From Hymenobacter sp. BT18 (lineage in GTDB: Bacteria; Bacteroidota; Bacteroidia; Cytophagales; Hymenobacteraceae): a stretch of DNA of 64,000 nt. The notes below the pieces were generated by a model that saw nothing but the letters and a program-made list of their open reading frames with translations, was not told where the DNA came from and ran no database searches. Both the position numbers and the translations under genes were made by a program. The stretch spans positions 4,380,001 to 4,444,000 of the forward strand of contig NZ_CP050954.1 in assembly GCF_012273015.1 (NCBI RefSeq). Direction: 5' to 3'. Shown piece by piece: positions 9,801 through 17,448 of the stretch (the first letter of the stretch is position 1; each line of letters begins with the position of its first letter).

Positions 9801-11250
9801 CTCCTGGAAAGAACTCGTGGACACGCTCAACGCCCTGCTGGAGTCCATTGCTTCGCCGGTACTGGAAGTGGCCCGCGTAGTACGCGCCATTTCGGAAGGT
9901 GACCTGACCCAGCGCGTGGAAGTGCCCACCGCCGGCGACATCATGGCCATGTCCGATGCCCTGAACCTCGCCGTGGAGAACCTGAACGAGTTGCTCGGCG
10001 AAATCAACGAGTCGTCGCTCGTAGTAGGGTCCTCGTCGGAGGAAATGGCGGGAAAAGGTCAGGAAATGAGCCGCGTCACGGTTGACGTAGCTTTGGCGAT
10101 GCAGCAGATGGCCGAAGGCGCTCAAAACCAGGCCTTGAAAACCGACCAGGCCTTCAAACTCATCGAAGAGATTATGACGGCCACCAAGGAAACGGCTGGC
10201 AAGGCCGACGTTGGTATCAAGGCCGCTATCCTCGGTGAGCAAACCTCGCAGCTGGGTCTGAAAACGGTGGCTGAGGTGGTGAAAAACATGGAAGAAATTT
10301 CCAACGCCGCCGCCCAAACGGCCCGCACCATCGAAGTACTGAGTACCCGTTCCGGGGAAATCAGCAAGTCGCTGGGCGTAATTACGGACATTGCCTCGCA
10401 AACCAACCTGCTGGCCCTGAACGCGGCCATCGAAGCCGCCCGCGCCGGGGAAGCCGGCCGTGGTTTTGCCGTAGTAGCCGAAGAAATCCGGAAGCTGGCC
10501 GAAGGCTCCCGCAAGTCGGCCAACGAAATTGCCACGCTGGTAGAAGATGTTCGCAAGGATACCACTTCCGCTGCCACAGCAATTTCAACCATGGAAGGGC
10601 GCGTACTGAAAGGGAAAAACGCCACGTTCGAGGCCAGCTCGGCCTTTAAGAACATTGCTACCTCCAGCGGCGAAACGCTCCGCACCTCCCGCGACATTCT
10701 GACGGCCACCGAGATACAGAAAACCTCGATTGGCGATGTAGTAAAGTACGTAGAGGAAGTGGTAGCCATTGCCGAGCAAACGGCCTCGGGCACCCAACAA
10801 GTGGCCGGTACCGCCAAGCAGCTTTCCTCGAGCATGCAGGAACTCACCGCCTCCAGCCAGAAGCTGGCTGATATTGCCGACGACCTGCAGGCTGGTTTGT
10901 CTAACTTCCAGCTCATCGAATTTGTGGAGCCCGAGCCCGAGCCTGTAGTTCGTCGCGGTCTGCGCCGCATCGTGCAGGTAGCGGCCCCGGAGCCCACGCA
11001 GCCGGCCCGACGTCAGCAGGGTCCCGTTACGCGTCAGGCGGCCCGCCCAGCGGCCCCGGCGGCGCGCCCTCTGCCTGCCGCCCGCGCCACCGATAGTAGA
11101 AACAACGACTCCAAAGTGACCAAGGGACCTTCCAAAACCCAGCGGGCCGCCGCGCCGAAGGTAGCGGCGCCGAAGAAGGAGGAAGCTCCAACGCCGGAAA
11201 ATGGCAAGAAGGGTCCCGCTTCCAAAGCTCAGAAGACGAAAGGCAAATAG
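6880..11250 (+). CDS. Giant soluble poly-HAMP methyl-accepting chemotaxis protein
   Basis: Cytoplasmic chemoreceptor of about 1456 residues; no transmembrane segment is visible. After a low-complexity start come divergent HAMP-like segments. Eight near-identical 92-residue units occupy about residues 208-943; their core is EVTRVAxEVGTEGKLGGQ, then a WK(D/E)LTDNVN segment, then VATAVAxGDLxQKIT. A divergent ninth unit follows. The signalling domain has the hairpin tip IASQTNLLALNAAIEAARAG near 1170-1190 and AGRGFAVVAEEIRKLAEGS. The tail from 1348 is rich in Pro, Ala and Lys, and no CheR-tethering pentapeptide is seen. The 92-residue unit closely resembles the HAMP array of fungal group III (Nik1/Os-1) histidine kinases. 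An ATG at 6880 is preferred over an in-frame ATG at 6829, whose extra 17 residues are odd. It leads the che operon. Confidence 0.92.
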   Translation: MASGKSTRAAKPADPTATPTTTPDAPTPSGRNGLSEAAGPNRRGTAVTSDSTRKRGVVRTEIADQAPDYVNEQLNRVLYALDAFKKGDVSVRLTKQNDDIFAEIAEAYNSMVEMIGGVGGEVSRISKVAGVEGNLKARASAENAAGFWRDMINNINGLVDSIAVPVLEVGKVLKNISRGNLDESFQIPVSGDFKVMAETINKTIDNLNVFAGEVTRVAQEVGTEGKLGGQASVPNVGGIWKDLTDNVNNMASNLTSQVRDIANVATAVAKGDLTQKITVDVKGELLQLKQNLNQMVDSLNLFAGEVTRVAQEVGTEGKLGGQALVPNVGGVWKDLTDNVNNMASNLTSQVRDIANVATAVAKGDLTQKITVDVKGELLQLKQNLNQMVDSLNLFAGEVTRVAQEVGTEGRLGGQAVVPNVAGTWKDLTDNVNTMAANLTSQVRDIANVATAVARGDLSQKITVDVKGELLQLKQNLNQMVDSLNLFAGEVTRVALEVGAEGKLGGQASVPNVAGVWKELTDNVNYMASNLTSQVRDIANVATAVARGDLSQKMTVNVKGEILELKNILNQMVDSLNIFAGEVTRVAREVGTEGKLGGQANVPRVGGTWKELTDNVNTMASNLTSQVRDIANVATAVAKGDLTQKITVDVKGELLDLKNILNQMVDSLNIFAGEVTRVAREVGTEGILGGQANVPNVSGTWKDLTDNVNTMASNLTSQVRDIANVATAVARGDLSQKITVNVKGELFQLKENLNQMVDSLNTFGDEVTRVAREVGTEGKLGGQAVVPNVRGTWKDLTDNVNFMAASLTSQVRDIANVTTAVARGDLSQKVSVDVKGELLDLKDNINRMVDSLNIFAGEVTRVALEVGTEGRLGGQANVPSVSGVWKELTDRVNTMASNLTTQVRGLVKVVTAVSKGDLTQKLTLEAKGEVADLADTINRMVDDLNRLAVEVSRVAKVAGVEGKLTERATVGGVSGSWKELVDTLNALLESIASPVLEVARVVRAISEGDLTQRVEVPTAGDIMAMSDALNLAVENLNELLGEINESSLVVGSSSEEMAGKGQEMSRVTVDVALAMQQMAEGAQNQALKTDQAFKLIEEIMTATKETAGKADVGIKAAILGEQTSQLGLKTVAEVVKNMEEISNAAAQTARTIEVLSTRSGEISKSLGVITDIASQTNLLALNAAIEAARAGEAGRGFAVVAEEIRKLAEGSRKSANEIATLVEDVRKDTTSAATAISTMEGRVLKGKNATFEASSAFKNIATSSGETLRTSRDILTATEIQKTSIGDVVKYVEEVVAIAEQTASGTQQVAGTAKQLSSSMQELTASSQKLADIADDLQAGLSNFQLIEFVEPEPEPVVRRGLRRIVQVAAPEPTQPARRQQGPVTRQAARPAAPAARPLPAARATDSRNNDSKVTKGPSKTQRAAAPKVAAPKKEEAPTPENGKKGPASKAQKTKGK
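7501..9708 (+). repeat. Eight tandem 276-bp units encoding the HAMP array
   Basis: Units start at 7501, 7777, 8053, 8329, 8605, 8881, 9157 and 9433, each exactly 276 bp (92 codons) with no indel. Units 1 and 2 are nearly identical at the DNA level. The divergence grows toward unit 8, whose second half changes to a distinct sequence (TTQVRGLVKVVTAVSKGDL). Confidence 0.97.
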
Positions 11251-11327
11251 TTTCCGAACGCAAGCCCCGCCGGTAGCCCTAACCAGGGCCGCCGGCGGAA
11301 GGCCATTATCGTTTGAAGCGCCAGATC

Positions 11328-11864
11328 ATGCAAACAGAAACCAGCGTTAGTAAAAAACAGGTTGTTCAGGAAGCCCTTATTCAGCTTATTATCTTTAAGC
11401 TGGGTAATGAGGAATACGGTGTGCGCATTGAGCAGGTAAAGGAAGTGACCATCACCCCGGAAATTGCGCAAATGCCCAAGACGCCGGCTTTTGTTAAAGG
11501 CATTGCCAATCTGCGGGGCGACATTATTGCCATTATCGACCTGGAAGAGCGTTTCGGCCTGCGCCGCGGGCACCAGCCCACCACCGAGGCCCTGTCTTAT
11601 ACTCTCGCCATCGAAGCCAAGGATTACACCATTGGCATTGTGGTACGGGAAGTTCCCCAACCGCTTTCCTTGCCGGTTTCAGCTATTGAGAAGGCGCCCG
11701 AGTTCATCCAAGACAACGGTATTCAGGAGAAATACATCGAAGGTATAGCTCGTCTGGAAGGCCGCATAATTATCGTGCTGGATATGATGAAGCTGCTAAC
11801 TCCAGCGGAAATCATGCAATTGAATTCGCGCGGAGAATCTTCTGGGGCACGCCCCCGTACTTAG
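11328..11864 (+). CDS. cheW: CheW chemotaxis adaptor
   Basis: Couples the receptor to CheA. The fold is recognisable from LIIFKLGNEEYGVRIEQVKE, then FVKGIANLRGDIIAIIDLEERFG and a C-terminal EGIARLEGRIIIVLDMMKLL. About 178 residues from the ATG at 11328; an in-frame TTG at 11313 is less likely. It lies 77 bp after the receptor gene in the same operon and 42 bp before cheY. It is a single-domain CheW with no fused receiver. Confidence 0.93.
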   Translation: MQTETSVSKKQVVQEALIQLIIFKLGNEEYGVRIEQVKEVTITPEIAQMPKTPAFVKGIANLRGDIIAIIDLEERFGLRRGHQPTTEALSYTLAIEAKDYTIGIVVREVPQPLSLPVSAIEKAPEFIQDNGIQEKYIEGIARLEGRIIIVLDMMKLLTPAEIMQLNSRGESSGARPRT

Positions 11865-11906
11865 GCCTGAGAAAATTTTCCGTCAAACCCCGATTTCCCC
11901 AACCAT

Positions 11907-12317
11907 ATGAAAAACCGCATCCTCATCGTGGACGACTCGTTCTACATGCGCACGATGCTTAAGAATATGCTCACCGACGCCGGTTACGACGTGGTGGGCG
12001 AGGCCGCAAACGGCCAGCAAGCCATCGAAATGGCGGCTGCCACCCGGCCCGACCTGATTACGCTCGACGTTATCCTGCCGGACAATACCGGCCTGGACGT
12101 ACTCAAGGGCATCCGGCAAGACCAGCCCGAAGTGCGCATTGTGATGTGCAGCGCCGTGGGGCAGGAAGTTATTGTCAACGAAGCCCTGGAAAGTGGGGCG
12201 GTTGCCTACATCGTGAAGCCCTTCTCCGAGGAAAAAGTGCTGGAAATCGTTAGCTCGGCCTTGCAGCAAGGCAGCGCCGCCACTACCGAAGCCGACGATA
12301 CCCCTGCTGAAGGCTAA
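11907..12317 (+). CDS. cheY: CheY-like single-domain response regulator
   Basis: Receiver protein of 136 residues with all key positions: acidic pair Asp9-Asp10, phosphoacceptor Asp54 (LITLDVILPD), Ser82 at the switch position and Lys104 (YIVKPF). An acidic, Ala/Thr-rich tail of about 15 residues follows the domain. It is expected to be phosphorylated by the CheA encoded downstream and dephosphorylated by CheC. As no flagellar genes are seen here, its output target (gliding, pili or development) is open. Confidence 0.93.
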   Translation: MKNRILIVDDSFYMRTMLKNMLTDAGYDVVGEAANGQQAIEMAAATRPDLITLDVILPDNTGLDVLKGIRQDQPEVRIVMCSAVGQEVIVNEALESGAVAYIVKPFSEEKVLEIVSSALQQGSAATTEADDTPAEG

Positions 12318-12370
12318 CTCCTCGCTCATCCCATTACAGCGTACTTTTCCCTGCCCGCTTTCCCCGCCCC

Positions 12371-13444
12371 GTGATTCGTTTTTCTCCTGAACCTGTTGCC
12401 GTCTTGCTTGGTGAACTCCCGGGGCTTTCCCGCCTGGAGTTGACCCGGTGGCTGGCGGCTGCGCCCGATATGCGGGTGGTTGGAGCAGCGGAAACCGCGG
12501 AAGAACTGGTGCAGCAGTGTCGCCGGCTGCGTCCCGGGCTCATCATTGCGGGCGAAAAGGCACTGGCGGCCCTAAGTCAGCTTAGTCAGGCGCGGTCGGT
12601 GCCAATCTTGCTCTATGCCAATGGCACGCCGTTGCCCGGCATGCTGCGGGAAGCCGCCCGCTGGGGCGTGTACGACTATATACTGCCCCTGCTGCCCCGC
12701 GAGCACAGCGGTGCAGGGCAGCAGCGCGCCGAATTCTGGCGCAAGATCAGGGCAGTATTACCCCTTAAAAAGCCTGCGGCGGCCAACCCCGCCCTGCTGC
12801 TGGCGCCTCCGCAGGGGCTGGTGGTACTAGGAGGCTCAACGGGTGGCGCCGCGGCAGTGGAGTACGTGATACAGGGGCTTTCGCCGGGGCTGAAACAGGC
12901 CGTGCTGGTAGCGGTGCATTTACCTGCCCAGTTTACCAGCTCTTTTGTTTCCCGGCTACAACGGGTTTCTCCGCTGCCGGTGCAGGCAGCAACCCACGAA
13001 ACCCGGCTCGAAGCCGGTAAGGTCCTAGTGGTGCCGGGCGGCCATAATATGGTGGTACGGCCAACCAGCAATGGCCCCTGGATGGGGTGGCAAACGGAGT
13101 TTGCTATAGAAACGCCAACCAGCTTCGACGTGCCTTCCATCGATTTGCTTCTGGCCTCGGCCGCCCGAACGCTGGGCCGAAAAGTGTCGGGCGTGATTCT
13201 CAGCGGGCTGGGCCGCGATGGTACCGCTGGCGCTCAGTTAGTGCGCGCCCACGGCGGGACCATCATTGCGCAGGATGAGGAGTCAGCTTCGGTATTTAGC
13301 ATGCCCAAATCCGTTATTCAAGCCGGATTGGCTTCGCAGGTACTGCCCCTGAGTGGCATTGCGGCATTTATTAACCGTGGTAGCACGGCCACCGGCCTTG
13401 GGGCCGGAGCCCGGCATTCCGTTTCCCAACTCAAGCACGGATGA
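12371..13444 (+). CDS. cheB: CheB methylesterase with degenerate receiver domain
   Basis: Removes methyl groups from, or deamidates, receptor glutamyl residues. The esterase domain (about 150-340) carries the catalytic triad Ser156 (GGSTGG), His183 (VAVHLPAQ) and Asp283 (GRDGTAG). The N-terminal 130 residues align with a receiver fold but lack the phosphorylation residues: the acidic pair is replaced by Gly-Glu (VLLGELPG) and the phosphoacceptor by LIIAGEK. Control by CheA phosphorylation is therefore doubtful. The start is a GTG at 12371, since no ATG lies near it. The stop overlaps the cheA start by four bases (ATGA), indicating translational coupling. Confidence 0.9.
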   Translation: MIRFSPEPVAVLLGELPGLSRLELTRWLAAAPDMRVVGAAETAEELVQQCRRLRPGLIIAGEKALAALSQLSQARSVPILLYANGTPLPGMLREAARWGVYDYILPLLPREHSGAGQQRAEFWRKIRAVLPLKKPAAANPALLLAPPQGLVVLGGSTGGAAAVEYVIQGLSPGLKQAVLVAVHLPAQFTSSFVSRLQRVSPLPVQAATHETRLEAGKVLVVPGGHNMVVRPTSNGPWMGWQTEFAIETPTSFDVPSIDLLLASAARTLGRKVSGVILSGLGRDGTAGAQLVRAHGGTIIAQDEESASVFSMPKSVIQAGLASQVLPLSGIAAFINRGSTATGLGAGARHSVSQLKHG

Positions 13445-15069
13445 AATCACGGGAGCAGGAATATCGCGAAATGTTCATGGCCGAGGCGTTGGAGTACTAC
13501 GACGCCATGGGCCGCCACATCAGCGAACTAGAGAAAAACCCCAGCGCTGAGGCGGCTCTCAACGAGCTGTTCCGCCTCATGCACAACCTAAAGGCAAATG
13601 CGCGGGCCATGGGCTTCAATGAGCTCGGGGAAATTGCGCACGGGATGGAAACCATCTTTGGCCTGATCCGCAGCAAGGAAAAAGACTTTACCGGGTCGAT
13701 TATTCCAGTCATCTTCGGCGGTATCGACACCATTGGCACCATGATCCGGGCCATTGGCGAGGATGCCGCCATGCCGGAGGTAGATGTGCTGCTGGCCAAC
13801 CTCGACCGCCTAGTGAAAGGGGAGGAGCCGGTGCTCGAAGGCGAGCTGGTCACCACCGATGATGCCCGCAAGCTGGAACTGTCGGATCTGGTTTATATCC
13901 AGATTAAAAAGCTGGATCATCTGCTGAACCTGGTAGGGGAGCTGATTATTGACCGGGACCGTATTTTTACGTTGGGTCAGGAAATCGGGAACCCGGCGTT
14001 GCAGTCGGTGGCTTCCCACCTGTTCCGCATTGCCGACGAGCTGCAGTACAGCGTGATGGATGCCCGTCTGGTAAACGTTGGGTCCCTGTTCAACAAGTTT
14101 CCGCGCGTGGTGCGCGACGTGGCCACGGCCGAGCAGAAAGAGGTGAACCTGACCATTAGCGGGCAGGATATCCAGATTGACCGCAACATTCTGCAGATTA
14201 TCACCGACTCTCTGCTGCACTTGGTGCGCAATGCCATTGGGCACGGGATTGAAACCCCGCAGGAACGGGAAAAATCCGGTAAACCTGCCATTGGTGAGCT
14301 AGCCATTCTCGCCTCTACGGAGCGCGACGATGTACTTATCCAAGTGCGGGATGATGGGCGCGGCATCAACGTGGACAGTGTGCGCCGCAAAGCCGTGGAG
14401 CGCGGACTGGTGAGTGCCAACGCCGCCGCTACCCTCAGCCCCGCCGACGTGCGGGCGTTTCTGTTCGAGCCCGGCTTTTCCATGGCCAAGGAGGTTACCG
14501 ATATTTCCGGGCGCGGCGTGGGACTGGACGTAGTAAAGCTGGCCATCGACTCGCTGGGCGGGCAACTGCGCGTAGAGTCGGAACTAGGCAAAGGCACTAC
14601 CTTTACGCTGGTACTGCCCACCTCTATTGCCGTAAAAGGCGCCCTGCTGTTTGAGCTGGAAGGCCGCAGCTATGCTCTGCTGCTCATGCACATCGACTCG
14701 GTGGTGTCGTTGTGGCCCGAGCAACTGCATGTGGTAGGGGGAATGCTGCTGGCCGAGGTGCAGGGCGAAAATGTGCCCGTAGTAAGCCTGCGCCAGCTGC
14801 TACACACCAGCGACGAACCTCTCCCGCCCGCCGACCGCAGCGAGCTGCACGGCCGGCAGGACATCATCATTGCTAACTACAACAACCGGCGCCTGGGCTT
14901 AATCGTCGACCGGTTTGTGCGGCAGCAAAACATTGTCATCAAACCCATGTCTCAACCCCTGGATACTATTGACCTGTTTGGTGGCGTCACGCTGCTGGGC
15001 AGTGGGCAGGTGTGTCTGGTGTTGGACGTGCCGGCCATTACCCGCGTGTTTCTGGCCAAAAGACCTTAA
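13441..15069 (+). CDS. cheA: CheA chemotaxis histidine kinase
   Basis: Histidine kinase of 542 residues. The HPt domain has phospho-acceptor His48 in LMHNLKANARAMG. The kinase core shows an N box (HLVRNAIGHGIETP), DDGRGIN, FEPGFSMAKEVTDISGRGVG and GKGTTFTLVLP; a CheW-like P5 domain closes the protein. It is shorter than E. coli CheA (654) and apparently lacks the P2 CheY-binding domain, leaving only a short linker after HPt. It is the phosphodonor for the cluster's CheY and is probably bound to the poly-HAMP receptor through CheW. Confidence 0.95.
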   Translation: MKSREQEYREMFMAEALEYYDAMGRHISELEKNPSAEAALNELFRLMHNLKANARAMGFNELGEIAHGMETIFGLIRSKEKDFTGSIIPVIFGGIDTIGTMIRAIGEDAAMPEVDVLLANLDRLVKGEEPVLEGELVTTDDARKLELSDLVYIQIKKLDHLLNLVGELIIDRDRIFTLGQEIGNPALQSVASHLFRIADELQYSVMDARLVNVGSLFNKFPRVVRDVATAEQKEVNLTISGQDIQIDRNILQIITDSLLHLVRNAIGHGIETPQEREKSGKPAIGELAILASTERDDVLIQVRDDGRGINVDSVRRKAVERGLVSANAAATLSPADVRAFLFEPGFSMAKEVTDISGRGVGLDVVKLAIDSLGGQLRVESELGKGTTFTLVLPTSIAVKGALLFELEGRSYALLLMHIDSVVSLWPEQLHVVGGMLLAEVQGENVPVVSLRQLLHTSDEPLPPADRSELHGRQDIIIANYNNRRLGLIVDRFVRQQNIVIKPMSQPLDTIDLFGGVTLLGSGQVCLVLDVPAITRVFLAKRP

Positions 15070-15134
15070 TCTACGTATTGCATACCCCGGCTGTAAGCTC
15101 TTCGGTACTTACGGCTGACCAACTGAATGAGCGT

Positions 15135-15773
15135 ATGGAGTTGCACATGACGGAACTAGAGCGGGATATCATCCGTGAGATTCTCAACATCGGCCTGGCG
15201 CGCGCGGCAGACTCGTTTGCCGTGATTGCGCAGGAAAAGGTGTTGCTGGAAGTTCCGAACCTGGACCTGGTGACGGCCGACCGGATCATTGATATGGTCC
15301 GGCAGTATGAAAGCAGCCACCGGATTATCCAGTCCGATATTCGGGGGGATTTTAACGGCACCACGCTTATGCTCTTCTCGGGGCAGCATGTGCAGCGCCT
15401 CTCCAAAGTGTGCTTACGGCTGAATGTGCCGGAAACCATTGAGGTAAATGAAATGCAGGAATCCTTGCTGCTGGAGATGAGCAACATCATCACCGGCGCC
15501 TTGGTAACCCAGCTGGCCAACATCCTGAAGGCGCACATCTATGGGGCGCCCCCGGCGGCCTCCAACGGCGACGTGGCGCACTCCCTGCACAACCTCATCA
15601 GCCACAACCCCGAGTTTCAGCCCCTTATCTTCTCAGTCATCACGCAGTTTTCCGACCAGAACAGCTCGGTAGAGCTGCCCCTGATGCTGTTTTTTGACCG
15701 CGCTACCTTCGTTAAGATTCTGGAAATCATCCGGGGTTACAACTTCCTTGATACGCAATCGGCCGGGGCATAA
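15135..15773 (+). CDS. cheC: CheC family CheY-P phosphatase
   Basis: Phosphatase expected to act on phosphorylated CheY. Both copies of the CheC active-site signature [D/S]x3Ex2Nx22P are intact: DIIREILN followed 22 residues later by a Pro, and SLLLEMSN followed 22 residues later by a Pro. Two sites are typical of CheC, whereas CheX has one. About 212 residues from the ATG at 15135; another ATG at 15147 (MTELERD) is equally possible. It is the last clear member of the che operon, 65 bp after cheA. Confidence 0.88.
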   Translation: MELHMTELERDIIREILNIGLARAADSFAVIAQEKVLLEVPNLDLVTADRIIDMVRQYESSHRIIQSDIRGDFNGTTLMLFSGQHVQRLSKVCLRLNVPETIEVNEMQESLLLEMSNIITGALVTQLANILKAHIYGAPPAASNGDVAHSLHNLISHNPEFQPLIFSVITQFSDQNSSVELPLMLFFDRATFVKILEIIRGYNFLDTQSAGA

Positions 15774-15802
15774 CCTGCGCCGCGTTGACTCTGCTTGAGC
15801 TT

Positions 15803-16888
15803 ATGGCATCTACATCACTCGAAAAAAAGCTAGCTGAATTTGATCCTAACGGTGTAGGTGACGCTTCTGGTGGCTTATTTGGTTTGCCCTTTACCCCAGC
15901 CGAAGCCCAGGTTGTGGTAGTACCAGTCCCTTGGGAAGTAACCGTTTCTTACCAAGCCGGCACGGCACAAGGTCCCGCCGCTATCCACGAGGCTTCTATG
16001 CAGGTGGACCTCTATGACCCGGACGTTGCCGATGCCTGGCGCCTGGGCATTGCCATGGAGGACATAGATGAAAATTGGGCCGCCCAAAGCCATGCCCTGC
16101 GCGCTCAGGCAGCCGAGTACATCGGCTGGCTGGAAGAAGGCCGCCCCAGTAAAAAAGGCGCCTCCTTTGCTACAGTTCCCGCCTCCATCACGGCCAAAGG
16201 CAAAGAGCTGCTGCTCTGGCTCAAAGAAAAAACCGGCGCCTTGCTTGATGCGGGCAAAGGTGTGGTGGTACTGGGCGGTGACCACAGCACCCCGCTGGGC
16301 TACATGCATGCCCTGGCAGAACGGCACGAAGAATTCGGAATTCTGCAGATTGATGCGCACTGCGACCTGCGCCCCGCCTACGAAGGCTTTGAGTACTCCC
16401 ACGCGTCTATCATGTACAATGCCCTGCAACTGCCGCAGGTAAAGAAGCTGGTGCAAGTGGGCATCCGCGACCTGTGCCAGCAGGAAGCCGATTTGATTGC
16501 GCAGTCTGGGGGGCGGGTGGCCATGTTCCACCACCGCTCCCTGCGCGACCAGATGTACGAGAAGAAGTCGTGGAAGAAGATGTGTGGGAAAATCATTGCG
16601 CAGCTTCCCCAGAAAGTATACCTGAGCTTTGACATCGATGGCCTTGACCCCAAGCTCTGCCCCGGCACCGGCACGCCCGTGCCCGGCGGCCTGGAGTTTG
16701 AAGAAGCCCTCTACTTGATTCGGGCCGTGGTGCGCTCGGGCCGCCAGATCATCGGCTGCGACCTGAACGAGGTAGCCCCCGGCGAAACTGACTGGAACGG
16801 CAACGTGGGTGCCCGCCTCCTGTACCAGATGTGCAACTGGATGGCCGTTTCCCAAGGGCGGCTGAAAGCCACCGGGATGGAGAGCTAA
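15803..16888 (+). CDS. Ureohydrolase (agmatinase/arginase family)
   Basis: Mn-dependent hydrolase releasing urea from agmatine or a related guanidino compound. The metal motifs are all present: GGDHSTPLG, IDAHCDLRPAYEG and SFDIDGLDP. The 361-residue protein has an insert near residues 95-150 compared with short agmatinases, as seen in the agmatinase-like group of Bacteroidota. The substrate (agmatine, arginine or formimidoyl-glutamate) is not certain. Start at the ATG at 15803; an upstream in-frame TTG is rejected. It lies 29 bp after cheC but is functionally unrelated, and ends with its own terminator. Confidence 0.88.
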   Translation: MASTSLEKKLAEFDPNGVGDASGGLFGLPFTPAEAQVVVVPVPWEVTVSYQAGTAQGPAAIHEASMQVDLYDPDVADAWRLGIAMEDIDENWAAQSHALRAQAAEYIGWLEEGRPSKKGASFATVPASITAKGKELLLWLKEKTGALLDAGKGVVVLGGDHSTPLGYMHALAERHEEFGILQIDAHCDLRPAYEGFEYSHASIMYNALQLPQVKKLVQVGIRDLCQQEADLIAQSGGRVAMFHHRSLRDQMYEKKSWKKMCGKIIAQLPQKVYLSFDIDGLDPKLCPGTGTPVPGGLEFEEALYLIRAVVRSGRQIIGCDLNEVAPGETDWNGNVGARLLYQMCNWMAVSQGRLKATGMES

Positions 16889-16910
16889 CCCACTTGCTCA
16901 AGCTAAGTAG

Positions 16911-16943
16911 AAAAGGCAGCTTCCGAAAGAAGCTGCCTTTTTT
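16911..16943 (+). terminator. Terminator after ureohydrolase gene
   Basis: A 10-bp stem AGGCAGCTTC with its complement, a 5-base loop and a run of six T. It closes the che-ureohydrolase transcription unit. Confidence 0.88.
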
Positions 16944-17045
16944 GTGCCGGTCAAAAACCAAAACGACGGGAAACAGTACATTAGCCCGGCCCAATACTTC
17001 GGGCTATTCTCTCTTCCCTTCACTCCCTCATCTCTCCGCACGCTT

Positions 17046-17381
17046 ATGGGTTTCATCCTCAAATTCATTCTTACGGCCATTATCACCTATGTGCTGGCCA
17101 CTTACCTGCCCGGGTCGCACATCGGCGGCTTCAGCGACGCTATCCTGCTGGTGCTGGTGCTGGCCGTGCTGAACGCTGTGCTGAAGCCCATCCTGAAAAT
17201 CCTGGGCTTTCCCATCACCATTCTCACGTTGGGTCTTTTCCTGCTCGTCATCAACGCCCTGATTGTGTTGCTGGCCGACTGGATTCTGCCTGGCTTCAAG
17301 GTAGATGGTTTCCTGTCAGCTTTGCTATTCAGCATTGTGCTGTCGGTGGTTACGGCCATTGTCGATATGGTGGTAGACTAA
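17046..17381 (+). CDS. Small membrane protein, phage holin family 4 (PF04020-like)
   Basis: A very hydrophobic 111-residue protein with about four membrane helices and conserved NAVLKPILKILGFPITILTLG, split here as NAVLKPILKILG and FPITILTLG. This pattern is typical of the family named after a mycobacteriophage holin. In free-living bacteria these are ordinary chromosomal membrane proteins of unknown role, and nothing nearby suggests a prophage. Start is the ATG at 17046; an upstream GTG would add a polar leader that does not fit. Confidence 0.85.
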   Translation: MGFILKFILTAIITYVLATYLPGSHIGGFSDAILLVLVLAVLNAVLKPILKILGFPITILTLGLFLLVINALIVLLADWILPGFKVDGFLSALLFSIVLSVVTAIVDMVVD

Positions 17382-17396
17382 ATCAGGTCTGCGTAA

Positions 17397-17433
17397 CAAA
17401 AAAGCCCCGACCGGATTCGGTCGGGGCTTTTTT
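17397..17433. terminator. Bidirectional terminator between holin-like gene and murA
   Basis: A stem of about 15 bp (AAAAAGCCCCGACCG and its complement) around a 4-base loop, with A-run and T-run on opposite sides. The flanking genes are convergent. Confidence 0.9.
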
Positions 17434-17448
17434 GTTGCTTAGTGGGTA

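Noticed and set aside
13810..14244. Antisense open frames inside the che operon (also 7147-7740, 9646-10401)
   Set aside because: They are reverse-strand shadows of receptor and kinase codons, repeat with the same period as the HAMP units and show no known family.
15803..16888. Ureohydrolase as a functional part of the chemosensory system
   Set aside because: It follows cheC closely and may share a transcript, but nothing in the protein links it to signalling.
17046..17381. Prophage indicated by a holin-family gene
   Set aside because: No lysin, tail, integrase or att site is near. The family name is historical and the gene lies between housekeeping genes.
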